A DNA stretch of 64,000 nucleotides from Pseudomonas taetrolens (GCF_900475285.1 NZ_LS483370.1:4478001-4542000), one strand, 5' to 3'; numbered from the stretch's first letter, positions 37,586 through 47,619 are shown. Program-made: numbers and translations. The notes: generated by a model from the letters alone, not told the origin.

Positions 37586-39651
37586 CACAGGCCTCCTTCA
37601 GGCAAGCACATAGCGTTTTCGCAGGCCTCGCACAGCGGGCAGAATTCAACGCCTGAGTCATGCGTTGAGGTCATCAGTCTTTGCTGATAAGACGCGAGGG
37701 GGGCCGGCAAGGCTTGCGGCGCAAGCAGGCGTTCAGACTCACCCGGCAACAACGGATTCGCCGGCGTCCCCGGCACCGGTACGCCGCCGGGCACAATCGG
37801 GCTGCTGCTGTAGATCCCCGCCGCGCTGATCACGATGTGTTGCCCACCGGCCATCAGGGTGATGCTGGCGCCGGCATCGAGTACCAACCGCGCGCCGGCC
37901 TTGAGGTGGACTTCCAGCCCGGCTTCGGCCACCAGCGCCTGGCCGACGCGGGTGTGGCTGCTGGCGGCGATGTTCAGGTGGTCGTTGGCATTGAGTTGCA
38001 CCTTGCGGTCACCGCTGACGGTGCGTTGCTCTTCGGCTTCGAGCACCGCCACGCTGTCCCCGCTGATGGTCGCTTCGGACTTGCCATCAATCTGCACGCG
38101 GCTGTCATGTTTGACGTGTTGTTCCAGATCGCGCTGGGCGTGCAGGTAGATCAGCTCCTGGCCTTTGCGGTCCTCGATGCGCAGTTCGTTGAAACCGCTG
38201 CCACCCGGCGTGCTGCGACTGCGAAACACGCTTTGGGTTTTGTCTGCAGGCAATACCAGCGGCGCCGGGTTGAGGCTGTTGACCAGGCAACCGGAAATGA
38301 TCGGCCTGTCGGGGTCGCCGTCCAGATACGTCACCAGCACTTCCATGCCCACCCGGGGGATGGTCACGCTGCCATAGCGGTCTCCGGCCCAGCTCGACGC
38401 TACCCGCACCCAGCAACTGCTTTGATCGTCGTTGATTGCGCTGCGATCCCAATGAAAGCTGACCCGAACCCGGCCAAACTGATCGCAATGGATGTCTTCC
38501 CCCGCCGGGCCAGTTACGCGGGCGGTCTGGCTGCCGAGGATCCTCGGCTTGGCGAAAACCTGTTGCGGGCGGTAGGTCACGTCTTCAGGGGTGACGTGAA
38601 AAGTGTTGCGGTAGCCCTGGGTAAAGCCGTTCGAAGCGGTCATCTGCGGGATGCGGCCTTGCTCTTCGAGTGCTTGCGGTTGTTTGCCCTCGTGGTGAAC
38701 CCGGGTCAGCAACCAGCGGGCATTCCAGGCCGCATGCGGGTGCTCGCTGATGGTCAGAAAGTGACCGCTGCTCAGGCACGGTTGGTCACTGCTGCCATTG
38801 CCCTGGCGATAACCGGTTTGATGGTGCTCAAGGGCCCGCTGATTTTGTTGTTCACCGTGGGCGGTTGCGCTGAAGCCGCCGGGGTAGCTGTAGTGTTCGA
38901 GGACCTGCCTATCGGGGTCGGCGCTGCTTTCAGCCTGCAGGATGCGGCTGGCTTTTTCGAAGTCATAATCGCGACGCACCGTGCGGTTGGTCCGGGTTTC
39001 GAGGTGCAAGCCAAAGCGCTCGATCGACGGTTCCCTGGCCACCATCCCGGCATCTTGCACGTAAGGTGTAGGCCGCGTGAGCAGGCTGAACGCCTGTTGT
39101 TTATCACCGAACACCAGCACATGGCCGTCAGGCGAATGCCGAAAATGGTAGTGAAAACCCTCTTCAAAACACAGGCGCTGAATAAAGTGCAGGTCCGATT
39201 CGCCGTACTGCACGCAGTACTCCCGAGGCGGGTAGGACGAGAGTGAATTGAACAGGTAGGCATTGCTGAAAATGCCGTGCTCTTCAAGCACGGTTTCGAT
39301 GATTTGCTGCACGGTCTGCCGCTGGAAAATTCGCTGGTTGGTGCGATGTTCCAGGTAGGCCAGTTGCGGCACCAGCGTCAGACGGTAGTGCGTCAGCCGC
39401 GGGCCCGGGCTGCTCAGGGCGATGCTGGAAATCTTCCCGTGAACACCGTTGCCCTCGCCGTCAAACGCCAGATAAGCCGGCTGATGCAGCAACGCGTCGA
39501 GCGCCAGATCAGCGCGCTCGCTGACCAGTTCGACGGTAAAGGCAAAGGGCGTGCTGATGGCTTCATCGCCGGTAAACCCCAGTACCTGAAACTCGGATTC
39601 GGCAGCGTTGATACTCAGGCTAAAGCGCTTATGACGGTCAATCGTGGGCAT
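37585..39651 (-). CDS. vgrG: Type VI secretion spike protein VgrG
   Basis: 688 residues from ATG 39651 (MPTIDRHKRFSLSINAAES), preceded by GAGGAG; an upstream in-frame ATG is less well placed. The gp27-like part (about 1-380) includes YCVQYGESDLHFIQRLCFEEGFHYHF. The gp5-like OB domain (about 385-470) includes FGRVRVSFHWDR and SSCWVRVASSWAGDRYGSVTIPRVGMEVLV. A beta-helix needle follows (DSRVQIDGKSEATISGDSVAV…). The tail ends in a Cys-rich stretch, FCPLCEACENAMCLPEGG, which may dock PAAR or effector partners. No other type VI structural genes are in the window, so this is an orphan vgrG island. Confidence 0.93.
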   Translation of the reverse strand: MPTIDRHKRFSLSINAAESEFQVLGFTGDEAISTPFAFTVELVSERADLALDALLHQPAYLAFDGEGNGVHGKISSIALSSPGPRLTHYRLTLVPQLAYLEHRTNQRIFQRQTVQQIIETVLEEHGIFSNAYLFNSLSSYPPREYCVQYGESDLHFIQRLCFEEGFHYHFRHSPDGHVLVFGDKQQAFSLLTRPTPYVQDAGMVAREPSIERFGLHLETRTNRTVRRDYDFEKASRILQAESSADPDRQVLEHYSYPGGFSATAHGEQQNQRALEHHQTGYRQGNGSSDQPCLSSGHFLTISEHPHAAWNARWLLTRVHHEGKQPQALEEQGRIPQMTASNGFTQGYRNTFHVTPEDVTYRPQQVFAKPRILGSQTARVTGPAGEDIHCDQFGRVRVSFHWDRSAINDDQSSCWVRVASSWAGDRYGSVTIPRVGMEVLVTYLDGDPDRPIISGCLVNSLNPAPLVLPADKTQSVFRSRSTPGGSGFNELRIEDRKGQELIYLHAQRDLEQHVKHDSRVQIDGKSEATISGDSVAVLEAEEQRTVSGDRKVQLNANDHLNIAASSHTRVGQALVAEAGLEVHLKAGARLVLDAGASITLMAGGQHIVISAAGIYSSSPIVPGGVPVPGTPANPLLPGESERLLAPQALPAPLASYQQRLMTSTHDSGVEFCPLCEACENAMCLPEGGL

Positions 39652-39835
39652 CCGTGGCTCCTCAAACGTAGAGGGCACGCTTCAGAACAAAGGCGCCCAC
39701 AACAAGGAGGTAAACGCTAACGGATGGGCCTAGCAGCGGATGTAGGAGACTTCTCTAATTGCCAGAAGAAGTAGATAAATCAGTACAAGTTTGTTCATCC
39801 CAACAGCTGTAATACCCGCCCTTTAAGCGAAAAAA

Positions 39836-39925
39836 TCTCTGCAGGCGCGAGCGGTAACGCGTGTGTCCATTGGGTAAATGCAGCGATCTTTTACCCGTCG
39901 CGAGCCTATTCGCTCCGACAGGTTC
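39836..39925. repeat. Degenerate REP doublet, family A; rest of the vgrG/maeB gap
   Basis: Inverted, decayed REP copies (CTGCAGGCGCGAGCGGTAACG and CGCGAGCCTATTCGCTCCGACAGG) are separated by about 40 bp. The remainder of 39652-39935 shows no ORF and presumably contains the vgrG promoter. Confidence 0.55.
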
Positions 39926-39942
39926 TGATCGTCGCTCACAAA

Positions 39943-39970
39943 AAACCCCGGCACTTGCGTGCCGGGGTTT
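39943..39970 (-). terminator. Terminator of maeB
   Basis: A 12-bp stem AAACCCCGGCAC / GTGCCGGGGTTT with a TTGC loop and a T run on the minus strand. It lies 20 bp after the maeB stop. Confidence 0.93.
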
Positions 39971-39990
39971 GGGGAAGACGTTCTACGGAA

Positions 39991-41259
39991 TTAGCCGTTG
40001 AACACGTCATCCACGCTTTTCAGCGGGTAGTTCTTCGGGTACGGCAGGGTGGCGACGCCGGTCTCGATGGCCGCTTTGGCGACAGCATCGGAGATCAGGG
40101 TGATCAGGCGCACGTCCATTGGTTTCGGGATGATGTACTCACGACCGAATTCCAGCTTGATGCCGCCGTAAGCGTCACACACTTCTTGCGGCACTGGCAG
40201 TTTGGCCAGTTCACGCAGTGCGTTGGCCGCCGCGATTTTCATTTCTTCGTTGATGCGCTTGGCGCGAACGTCCAGAGCACCACGGAAGATGAACGGGAAG
40301 CCCAGTACGTTGTTGACCTGGTTCGGGTAGTCCGAACGGCCAGTGGCCATGATCACATCGTCACGCGTGGCGTGCGCCAGCTCTGGAGCGATTTCCGGGT
40401 CCGGGTTCGAGCAAGCGAACACGATCGGGTTTGGCGCCATGCGCAGCAGGTTCTCAGGGCTCAGCAGGTTAGGACCCGACAGACCGACAAACACGTCAGC
40501 GCCTTCCATTGCGTCTGCCAATGTGCGTTTTTCAGTCGCGTGTGCAAACACCGCTTTGTACTGGTTCAGATCGTCACGGCCGGAGTGGATGACGCCGGTA
40601 CGGTCGACCATGTAGATGTTTTCGATCGTTGCACCCATGCTCACCAGCAACTTCATGCAGGAGATGGCTGCAGCGCCGGCGCCCAGGCAAACGATCTTGG
40701 CTTCAGCCAGGGTTTTGCCAGCGATTTCCAGGGCGTTGATCATGCCGGCAGCCGTCACGATAGCGGTGCCATGCTGGTCATCGTGGAACACCGGGATGTC
40801 GCATTGCTCGATCAGCGCGCGCTCGATCTCAAAGCACTCAGGGGCTTTGATGTCTTCGAGGTTGATGCCACCGAAGGTGATGGAAATGCGTTTAACGGTG
40901 TCAATGAAGGCTTGCGGACTTTCGGAGTCGACTTCAATGTCGAACACATCGATACCGGCAAAGCGCTTGAACAGCACGCCTTTGCCTTCCATAACCGGCT
41001 TGGAGGCCAATGGGCCGAGGTTACCCAGGCCCAGAATCGCGGTGCCATCAGAAATCACGGCGACCAGGTTGCCTTTGCCGGTGTATTGGTAGGCAAGCTC
41101 AGGGTCGCGGGCGATTTCGCGCACTGGTTCGGCTACACCCGGGCTATAGGCCAGCGCTAGATCGCGGGCGGTAGCGGTAGGTTTGGTAAGCTCGACACTC
41201 AGTTTCCCTGGGCGGGGCTGGGCATGATATTCGAGAGCGGCGGTTTTCAAATCAGACAT
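39991..41259 (-). CDS. maeB: Malic enzyme (short form)
   Basis: 422 residues from ATG 41259 ([12 protein letters not shown]); an upstream in-frame start would add 20 residues of promoter sequence. It oxidatively decarboxylates malate to pyruvate with NAD(P). The malic-enzyme domain has [11 protein letters not shown] and the metal-site block [12 protein letters not shown] / [11 protein letters not shown]. The nucleotide fold has [13 protein letters not shown]. The phosphotransacetylase-like C-terminal domain of longer MaeB proteins is absent. Two similar palindromic sites lie about 145-180 bp upstream. Confidence 0.93.
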   Translation of the reverse strand: MSDLKTAALEYHAQPRPGKLSVELTKPTATARDLALAYSPGVAEPVREIARDPELAYQYTGKGNLVAVISDGTAILGLGNLGPLASKPVMEGKGVLFKRFAGIDVFDIEVDSESPQAFIDTVKRISITFGGINLEDIKAPECFEIERALIEQCDIPVFHDDQHGTAIVTAAGMINALEIAGKTLAEAKIVCLGAGAAAISCMKLLVSMGATIENIYMVDRTGVIHSGRDDLNQYKAVFAHATEKRTLADAMEGADVFVGLSGPNLLSPENLLRMAPNPIVFACSNPDPEIAPELAHATRDDVIMATGRSDYPNQVNNVLGFPFIFRGALDVRAKRINEEMKIAAANALRELAKLPVPQEVCDAYGGIKLEFGREYIIPKPMDVRLITLISDAVAKAAIETGVATLPYPKNYPLKSVDDVFNG

Positions 41260-41403
41260 GTGGGCATTCCGCTTTTTTGCTGTTGGACAGACGGATCGCC
41301 GAGCATACGCGTGTCGCAAAGTCCCGACAAGACTGACCAGTCAGCAGTGTCAAGGGCTTTGCCTTAAGACTTTGGCCCAAGAGCCGCGCCCGGCAAGGGT
41401 TAT

Positions 41404-41438
41404 AGTGTCCACAATCTTATTTTAAAATTGTCTACAAT
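41404..41438. promoter_or_regulatory. Tandem palindromic operator upstream of maeB
   Basis: ATTGTCTACAAT at 41427-41438 lies inside a perfect 20-bp palindrome (TAAAATTGT CT ACAATTTTA, 41423-41442). A second, imperfect copy AGTGTCCACAAT is at 41404-41415. The centres are 23 bp apart, about two helical turns. The TTGT-N2-ACAA form resembles operators of GntR-family regulators. The palindrome overlaps the stop codon of the upstream nuclease gene. An ACTATAA sequence at the inner site could be a -10 box for maeB. Confidence 0.5.
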
Positions 41439-41439
41439 T

Positions 41440-42267
41440 TTACTTCGCGCCGACGTTTATCATCCCTGGATGAGTCAATGAGAGCATCCAGCGCGCCTGC
41501 CCCGGCTTGAGCCCTCCACGTCGAGAACGATCCAGCACCCAACCACGCGCTTCAAGCTTAGAGCCCTGCAGACGGGCAAGGTCTTGCTGATCGAAATGTT
41601 TCAATTGACCGGCTGCAATATGCAGCACCACACCGCCCTGAAGATCGATCCAGAGGCCACCGCGATTACGCTGGACCTTGCTCACCGTGCCCCCCACTAC
41701 AGCAAATCCGGAGCGGCTTATTTGCTGCGGCGCGAGCACCGGCGACTGTCGCCAAAGGCCCAACCTCGCAGCCCGCGCAGTACGCTCAGCCGCTTGCTGA
41801 CAGTCGAGCAGCTCGACATTCGGGGCGATCGCCACCTGATACGCCAGACCATCGGCCAGCACTTTAGCTTCAAGGTTACTGCCATCGACACCAAAGACAT
41901 GGGCCAGCGTACGTCCATAACGGTCCTGGGGCTGCTTGCCTGCCAACAACCCGACACGCCCACCACTCTGCGCGACCAGGTTTTGCAGCCGCTTGCGGGC
42001 GGCGTCGGCGAAGGGCTCGGCGGATTGGCCTTTTTTACCCGTTTCGGGGGCATTGAGGCCAATCATGCGCACGCTGCGTCCATCCTTGAGGCGCAACGTG
42101 TCGCCATCGACCACTTGCTGCACCCGGGCATAAGACAAGCCCCCCGGCGCAGGGCACAACGGCCCGGCCAGCACATTCGACAGCCAAATCGCAGGCACAA
42201 AAAAGGCGCCCGCGAGGGACGCCTTTTTCAATAACCTGGCCAGACCAAAAGGACCGTCCAAAGTCAT
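41440..42267 (-). CDS. Secreted staphylococcal-nuclease-like protein
   Basis: 275 residues. The N-terminal hydrophobic stretch (about 17-35, SLAGAFFVPAIWLSNVLAG) is probably a signal peptide or anchor. The SNase domain (about 44-175) keeps the catalytic residues: VVDGDTLRL, the Arg and Glu in VRMIGLNAPET, and the Arg in DRYGRTLAHVF. A C-terminal extension of about 100 residues has an OB-like pattern (GGTVSKVQRNRGGLWIDLQGGVVLHI). It follows rpmE by only five bases, so the two are probably co-transcribed. The likely role is an envelope or extracellular nuclease; the physiological substrate is unknown. Confidence 0.85.
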   Translation of the reverse strand: MTLDGPFGLARLLKKASLAGAFFVPAIWLSNVLAGPLCPAPGGLSYARVQQVVDGDTLRLKDGRSVRMIGLNAPETGKKGQSAEPFADAARKRLQNLVAQSGGRVGLLAGKQPQDRYGRTLAHVFGVDGSNLEAKVLADGLAYQVAIAPNVELLDCQQAAERTARAARLGLWRQSPVLAPQQISRSGFAVVGGTVSKVQRNRGGLWIDLQGGVVLHIAAGQLKHFDQQDLARLQGSKLEARGWVLDRSRRGGLKPGQARWMLSLTHPGMINVGAK

Positions 42268-42272
42268 GCGCC

Positions 42273-42500
42273 TTACTCGGCGGCTTTTTTCGTTGCGCCG
42301 AAAGCACCGAAACGAGTTTTGAAGCGATCAACACGACCGCCAACGTCCAGAGTTTTTTGCTTACCGGTGTAGAACGGGTGGCACTCGTTGCATACGTCAG
42401 TCGCCAGTGCTTTGCACAGGTTGGAGCGAGTCTGGAACTTGTTGCCGCAGCTGCAAGTTACTTCGATCACTTCGTACGCTGGATGGATATCGGCTTTCAT
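42273..42500 (-). CDS. rpmE: 50S ribosomal protein L31, zinc form
   Basis: 75 residues. The zinc-binding cysteines CSCGNKF (Cys16, Cys18) and CNECHPF (Cys37, Cys40) mark the C+ form. The family core [14 protein letters not shown] and [18 protein letters not shown] is intact. The protein is slightly extended at the C-terminus with [10 protein letters not shown] promoter with TTGCGT-16 bp-TATTAT is placed 73-100 bp upstream. Confidence 0.97.
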   Translation of the reverse strand: MKADIHPAYEVIEVTCSCGNKFQTRSNLCKALATDVCNECHPFYTGKQKTLDVGGRVDRFKTRFGAFGATKKAAE

Positions 42501-42572
42501 GGGGTATTCCTCAGGCTAGCGTGCCGCCACTCAACACCATTGTTGAATACCGCACGTAAATTTAGGGCGCCG

Positions 42573-42600
42573 ATAATACCAGACCTTTACATTGACGCAA
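42573..42600 (-). promoter_or_regulatory. Candidate sigma70 promoter of rpmE
   Basis: Minus strand: -35 TTGCGT (42595-42600), 16-bp spacer, -10 TATTAT (42573-42578). It is in the divergent rpmE/priA gap. Confidence 0.55.
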
Positions 42601-42719
42601 GCGGCCAAGCATGCTCCTTCACTATTCATTCATCTGTAAACGCCTGGCCTTTTAGTCCCCGACCGCGTTGTCTGCTAGGCTCCGGGCCATATTTGCCGTT
42701 CATCACTTGAGAGCCCCGC

Positions 42720-44939
42720 GTGCCCGACGCCATTTTGCGCCTTGCCCTGCCTTCCCCCTTGCGCCGCCTGTTCGATTACCGGGCGCCGGCCGGCGTGCTG
42801 CGCCATCAATTACAGCCTGGCATGCGCTTGCGGGTACCGTTCGGGCGGCGTGAAATGATCGGCATTCTGGTCGAGGTGGTCGATCACAGTGAAGTGCCTG
42901 CAGACAAGCTCAAACCGGCCATCGCCCTGCTCGATGCCACCTCGCCGCTGCCCGCCTCATTATTCAAGCTGTGCCTGTGGACCTCGCAGTATTACCAGCA
43001 CAGCTTGGGCGACACACTGAGCTGGGCGCTGCCCGTACTGTTGCGCCAGGGTGAACTGGCCGAAACCCGTCAGGAACGCTTCTGGCAAATTGCCCCCGGG
43101 GCCAGACTCGACGACCCGCGCATCGCCCGTGCCCCGCGCCAGCGTGAAGCCCTGGCGACCCTTGCCCAGCACCCCCATGGCGTCGCCCATCAACTGCTGA
43201 GCAAGTTGATGCTGAGCAAGGACAGCCTCGATCTGCTGCTGGCCAAAGAGCTGGTGCAGGTCGAGATTCGCCGTCATGCGCCGAGCGAGCGCCACGAACA
43301 CTGGCTGGCACAGCCCGAATTGCCGCTCAACAGCGAACAGCGCGCAGCCTATGAAGCCATTCGCGCAGGCTTCGACAGCTTTCATGCCTTTTTGCTCGCT
43401 GGGGTCACAGGCAGCGGCAAGACCGAAGTGTATTTGCAACTGATCCGCGAAACCCTGCTGGCCGGCAAGCAAGCGCTGGTGCTGATCCCCGAGATCAACC
43501 TGGGGCCGCAAACCCTGGCTCGCTTCGAACAGCGTTTCAATGCGCGCATCGCCCTGGTGCATTCGGCCGTCAACGACCGCGAGCGCCTTGAAAGCTGGCT
43601 CGCCGCCCGCGATGGAGAGGCCGACATTATTATCGGCACCCGCTCGGCGCTGTTCACCCCGATGAAAAACCCGGGGCTGATCATCATCGACGAAGAACAT
43701 GACGGCTCTTATAAGCAGCAGGAAGGGTTGCGCTACCACGCCCGGGACCTGGCACTGGTGCGTGCGCGTCAGGAAAACATCCCGATCGTGCTCGGTTCCG
43801 CCACGCCATCCCTCGAAAGCCTGCATAACGCCTACACCGGCCGCTATGGTCTGCTGCGCCTGAATGAACGTGCAGGCGGGGCCAAACAACCCCGTTTCCT
43901 GCGGCTGGATGTTAAAAGTCGCCCGCTGGACAGCGGTATTTCCGGCCCCATGCAACAAGCCATTGGCCAGACCCTCGCGGCAGGCCAGCAAGTGCTGGTG
44001 TTCCTCAACCGTCGCGGCTTCGCCCCTACGCTGCTGTGTCATGACTGCGGCTGGATGTCGGAGTGCCAGCGTTGCGATGCCCGAATGACCGTTCATCAGC
44101 GCTCTGGAGAACTGCGCTGCCACCACTGCGGCTATGTCGAGCGCGTGCCGCGCAATTGCCCGCAATGCGGCAAGGTCGATCTGCGGCCCGTGGGCGCAGG
44201 CACCGAACGGGCAGAAGAACGACTGGGAATTTTGTTTCCTGATTACCCCGTACTGCGGGTCGATCGCGACAGCACCTCGCGCAAGGACGCGATGAATCAG
44301 TTGTTTGCCACGATTCAAAAGGGCCAGCCGTGTATTTTGATCGGCACGCAAATGCTCGCCAAAGGTCATCACTTCCCGCGGGTGACCCTGGTTTCGATTC
44401 TGGATGCCGATGGCGGTTTATTCTCAGGTGACTTCCGCGCCAGCGAGCGCATGGCTCAATTGATCGTCCAGGTCGCTGGCCGTGCGGGGCGCGCCGAAGA
44501 ACCGGGCAAAGTGATCATCCAGACCCATCTGGCTGACCATCCGCTGCTGATTCAATTGACCGAACAAGGTTACTTCGCTTTCGCCGAGCAAGCCTTGAGC
44601 GAGCGTCGGGCGGCCGGTTTACCGCCGTTTGCGCACTTGGCACTGCTGCGCGCCGAAGCCCACAAGCCGGGCCAGGCCGAAGGCTTTCTGGATGAAGCCT
44701 GCACTGAAGCCGAACGCCTGCTGGTCGAACTTAACCTGGGCGGCATCGAGTTGCTCGGCCCGGTACCGGCCCCCATGGAGCGCCGTGCCGGGCGCTATCG
44801 TGCCCAGTTTTTACTGCAAGCCACTGCCCGGGCGCCCCTGCATCGACTGCTCAACCAATGGCTGCTGATCCTGGAGCAAATGCCCAGTGGCCGTCAGGTA
44901 CGCTGGTCGCTGGACGTCGATCCGGTCGACCTTTACTAA
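42720..44939 (+). CDS. priA: Primosomal replication restart helicase PriA
   Basis: 739 residues from GTG 42720. The DNA-binding N-terminus (about 1-190) is followed by a DEAH-type helicase with Walker A GVTGSGKT (about 228-235) and Walker B DEEH (about 324-327). A zinc module follows with eight cysteines (CHDCGWMSECQRCD, LRCHHCG, RNCPQCG). The helicase C-domain includes GTQMLAKGHHFP and QVAGRAGRA. It restarts collapsed forks by loading the replicative helicase. Length is the family norm. Confidence 0.97.
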   Translation: MPDAILRLALPSPLRRLFDYRAPAGVLRHQLQPGMRLRVPFGRREMIGILVEVVDHSEVPADKLKPAIALLDATSPLPASLFKLCLWTSQYYQHSLGDTLSWALPVLLRQGELAETRQERFWQIAPGARLDDPRIARAPRQREALATLAQHPHGVAHQLLSKLMLSKDSLDLLLAKELVQVEIRRHAPSERHEHWLAQPELPLNSEQRAAYEAIRAGFDSFHAFLLAGVTGSGKTEVYLQLIRETLLAGKQALVLIPEINLGPQTLARFEQRFNARIALVHSAVNDRERLESWLAARDGEADIIIGTRSALFTPMKNPGLIIIDEEHDGSYKQQEGLRYHARDLALVRARQENIPIVLGSATPSLESLHNAYTGRYGLLRLNERAGGAKQPRFLRLDVKSRPLDSGISGPMQQAIGQTLAAGQQVLVFLNRRGFAPTLLCHDCGWMSECQRCDARMTVHQRSGELRCHHCGYVERVPRNCPQCGKVDLRPVGAGTERAEERLGILFPDYPVLRVDRDSTSRKDAMNQLFATIQKGQPCILIGTQMLAKGHHFPRVTLVSILDADGGLFSGDFRASERMAQLIVQVAGRAGRAEEPGKVIIQTHLADHPLLIQLTEQGYFAFAEQALSERRAAGLPPFAHLALLRAEAHKPGQAEGFLDEACTEAERLLVELNLGGIELLGPVPAPMERRAGRYRAQFLLQATARAPLHRLLNQWLLILEQMPSGRQVRWSLDVDPVDLY

Positions 44940-45103
44940 GCTGACGCAGTCACACGTTATAAATGAATACGTGTCACCCCATGAAGCATCGCTACCGGCT
45001 TGCGGCTTAAGGCTTGAAGCTTGCCGCCCCGTTAGCGGACAATACCCAGTTTTTCCACCTGCGCACTGAAGCGCTACCGCGCTTGCGGTCGAAAGAGAAG
45101 ACC

Positions 45104-46840
45104 ATGAAAGACACCATTCGCCAGCTGATTCAACAAGCCCTAGCTCAACTCGTCACAGAAGGTGTGTTGCCTGAAGGCCTGACGCCAGCGATTCAGGTGG
45201 AAAACGCCCGTGACAAGACTCACGGCGACTTCGCCAGCAACATCGCCATGATGCTGGCCAAGCCGGCCGGCATGAAGCCCCGCGACCTGGCCGAAAAAAT
45301 CATCGCCGCGCTGCCGGCCGATGAGCAAATCAGCAAGACTGAAATCGCCGGCCCGGGCTTCCTGAACTTCTTCCAGAACACACAGGCCCTGGCCTCGCGC
45401 CTGGACGCAGCCCTGGCCGATACCCACATCGGCGTCCGCAAGGCTGCTCCAGCCATGCGCACCGTCATCGACATGTCCGCGCCCAACCTGGCCAAAGAGA
45501 TGCACGTCGGCCACTTGCGCTCGACCATCATTGGCGACGGCGTGGCGCGCGTCCTGGAATTCCTCGGCGACGACGTCATTCGTCAAAACCACGTGGGCGA
45601 CTGGGGCACCCAGTTCGGCATGCTGATGGCCTATCTGGAAGAAAACCCGATCACCAGCGACGAGTTGTCTGATCTCGAGAACTTCTACCGTGCGGCCAAG
45701 CAACGCTTTGACGAATCGCCCGAGTTTGCGGATCGCGCCCGCAGCCTGGTGGTCAAGCTGCAAGCCGGCGACGCGGACTGCCTGGCCCTGTGGACAAAGT
45801 TCAAAGACATCTCGCTGTCGCATTGCCAGAAAATCTACGAACTCTTGAACGTAAAACTGACCATGGCCGACGTGATGGGCGAAAGCGCCTACAACGACGA
45901 CCTGATCAATGTGGTCAATGACCTCAAGGCCAAGGGCATGCTGGTCGAGAGTAACGGCGCTCAGTGCGTGTTCCTCGACGAGTTCAAGAACGCCGAAGGC
46001 GAGCCGCTGCCCGTCATCATCGTCAAGGCTGACGGTGGCTATCTGTACGCCACTACCGACTTGGCAGCCATCCGCTATCGCAGCGGTGTATTGAAAGCCG
46101 ATCGCGTCCTGTACTTCGTTGACCAGCGTCAGGCGCTGCACTTCCAGCAGGTGTTCGCCGTAGCACGCAAGGCCGGTTTCATCACCCACCCGATGGAAAT
46201 GGAACACATGGGCTTCGGCACCATGAACGGTGCTGACGGCCGTCCGTTCAAGACCCGCGACGGTGGCACGGTAAAACTGATCGACCTGCTCAACGAAGCC
46301 AAAGAGCGCGCCTACACGCTGGTTAAAGAGAAAAACCCGGAACTGGCGGAAGAAGAACTGCGCGCAATCGCCAAAGTGGTCGGCATTGGTGCCGTGAAAT
46401 ACGCGGACTTGTCCAAGCACCGTACCAGCGACTACAGCTTCAACTTCGACCTGATGTTGAATTTCGAAGGCAATACCGCACCGTACCTGCTGTATGCCTA
46501 CACCCGTGTGGCAGGTGTTTTCCGCAAGCTGGGCAAGCGTTTCGATCAAGTAGACGGCCATATCGTGCTGGCAGCGCCGCAAGAACAAGAGCTGGCAGCC
46601 AAACTGGCTCAGTTCGGTGAAGTCCTGAACAACGTTGCAGAAAAAGGCACGCCGCACACCCTGTGCACGTACCTGTACGATGTGGCAGGCCTGTTCTCCA
46701 GCTTCTACGAGAACTGCCCGATCCTGAACGCCGAAGACGAAGCACAGAAACAAAGCCGCCTGCGCCTGGCAGCACTGGCCGGCCGTACTCTCAAGCAAGG
46801 CCTGGAACTGCTGGGTCTGGAAACTCTGGAGCGCATGTAA
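45104..46840 (+). CDS. argS: Arginyl-tRNA synthetase
   Basis: 578 residues from ATG 45104 ([13 protein letters not shown]), with AAAGAGAAG upstream. It charges tRNA-Arg. The class I HIGH motif appears as HVGHLRST after the ArgS signature [15 protein letters not shown]. The typical anticodon-binding domain (DALR) ends LGLETLERM. The lack of a canonical KMSKS is normal for this enzyme. The 164-bp gap before it holds short repeats (a GCTTGCGGCTTAAGGCTTGA-like stretch at 44998-45017) but no ORF. Confidence 0.96.
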   Translation: MKDTIRQLIQQALAQLVTEGVLPEGLTPAIQVENARDKTHGDFASNIAMMLAKPAGMKPRDLAEKIIAALPADEQISKTEIAGPGFLNFFQNTQALASRLDAALADTHIGVRKAAPAMRTVIDMSAPNLAKEMHVGHLRSTIIGDGVARVLEFLGDDVIRQNHVGDWGTQFGMLMAYLEENPITSDELSDLENFYRAAKQRFDESPEFADRARSLVVKLQAGDADCLALWTKFKDISLSHCQKIYELLNVKLTMADVMGESAYNDDLINVVNDLKAKGMLVESNGAQCVFLDEFKNAEGEPLPVIIVKADGGYLYATTDLAAIRYRSGVLKADRVLYFVDQRQALHFQQVFAVARKAGFITHPMEMEHMGFGTMNGADGRPFKTRDGGTVKLIDLLNEAKERAYTLVKEKNPELAEEELRAIAKVVGIGAVKYADLSKHRTSDYSFNFDLMLNFEGNTAPYLLYAYTRVAGVFRKLGKRFDQVDGHIVLAAPQEQELAAKLAQFGEVLNNVAEKGTPHTLCTYLYDVAGLFSSFYENCPILNAEDEAQKQSRLRLAALAGRTLKQGLELLGLETLERM

Positions 46841-46841
46841 G

Positions 46842-47534
46842 TTGGCCGCCAAGAAAAAACCTGCCCCAAAGCGCGGCGCCAGCCGGTATCAGGCACCGAC
46901 CAAAAAACCGATCCCGGGTTGGCTATGGATGGCCATCGGCCTGACCGTAGGCGCCTTTATCGTTTTTTTGATGAAGCTCGAGCCTGGCAAGGGCGACGAC
47001 GTCAAACGGGTCAAGCAAGAGCAGCAAAAGGCTTCGCAAGTCGCTGAGGCCAATAAAACCGCTCCGAGCCCGACGCAGCCGGTCAAGCCAAAGTACGACT
47101 TCTATACGCTGCTGCCCGAGTCTGAAGTGATCGTGCCGCCAGAGGCCGTACCGGAAAAAACCCTGCCGACGCCACAAACTGCGCCATTGAAGCCGGTGAC
47201 GCCTGCCGAGGCGGCAAAAATCGACACGGTCCGTGCTCAGGCCGCCCTGAATGGCCTCACCCCGCCACCTGCGCCACCGGTGGCCAAGGCGGCACCGGTG
47301 ACCAAGTTCTTCCTGCAAGCGGGCTCGTTCCGCAAGCAAGCCGATGCCGACAAGGTGCGTGCGCAAATCATCCTGCTCGGCCAGTCCGCCTCGGTCGAAT
47401 CGGGCACGGTGAAAGACGAAACCTGGTATCGAGTGCTGGTCGGCCCGTTCAGTAACCGCGAACAACTGACCGTGGCCCAAAAGCAATTGGCGAGTGGCGG
47501 GTTCAACAACCTGTTGCTGCAACAACGCCGCTGA
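46842..47534 (+). CDS. SPOR-domain cell division protein (FtsN-like)
   Basis: 230 residues starting at TTG 46842, one base after the argS stop. A basic N-terminus ([17 protein letters not shown]) precedes one membrane helix (about 27-44, [18 protein letters not shown]). A charged and Pro-rich linker follows (about 48-150), then a C-terminal SPOR domain (about 152-225, [21 protein letters not shown]). This is the layout of FtsN. FtsN activates septal peptidoglycan synthesis. The position between argS and hslV is the Pseudomonas norm. Confidence 0.9.
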   Translation: MAAKKKPAPKRGASRYQAPTKKPIPGWLWMAIGLTVGAFIVFLMKLEPGKGDDVKRVKQEQQKASQVAEANKTAPSPTQPVKPKYDFYTLLPESEVIVPPEAVPEKTLPTPQTAPLKPVTPAEAAKIDTVRAQAALNGLTPPPAPPVAKAAPVTKFFLQAGSFRKQADADKVRAQIILLGQSASVESGTVKDETWYRVLVGPFSNREQLTVAQKQLASGGFNNLLLQQRR

Positions 47535-47537
47535 CCA

Positions 47538-47585
47538 TCACGAGCACGCTCGCGCCTGCAGGCAGCGCGAGCGTGCTCACGATGA
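47538..47585. repeat. REP palindrome, family A
   Basis: A compact hairpin CGAGCACGCTCGCGC / GCGCGAGCGTGCTC with CTGCAGG in the loop. It lies between the FtsN-like gene and the hslV promoter and may stop transcription from the upstream gene. Confidence 0.75.
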
Positions 47586-47619
47586 CGTCCCTCCATTCAT
47601 CCGCATTCCCTCCCCGCTG

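Noticed and set aside
37681..39246. Open frame of about 520 codons opposite vgrG
   Set aside because: Antisense shadow; it lacks a ribosome site and the vgrG strand encodes clear domains.
45104..46840. Missing KMSKS motif in ArgS as a defect
   Set aside because: Most bacterial arginyl-tRNA synthetases lack a canonical KMSKS.
45140..46852. Long open frame of about 570 codons opposite argS
   Set aside because: Antisense to a certain synthetase gene with no domain match and unusual composition.
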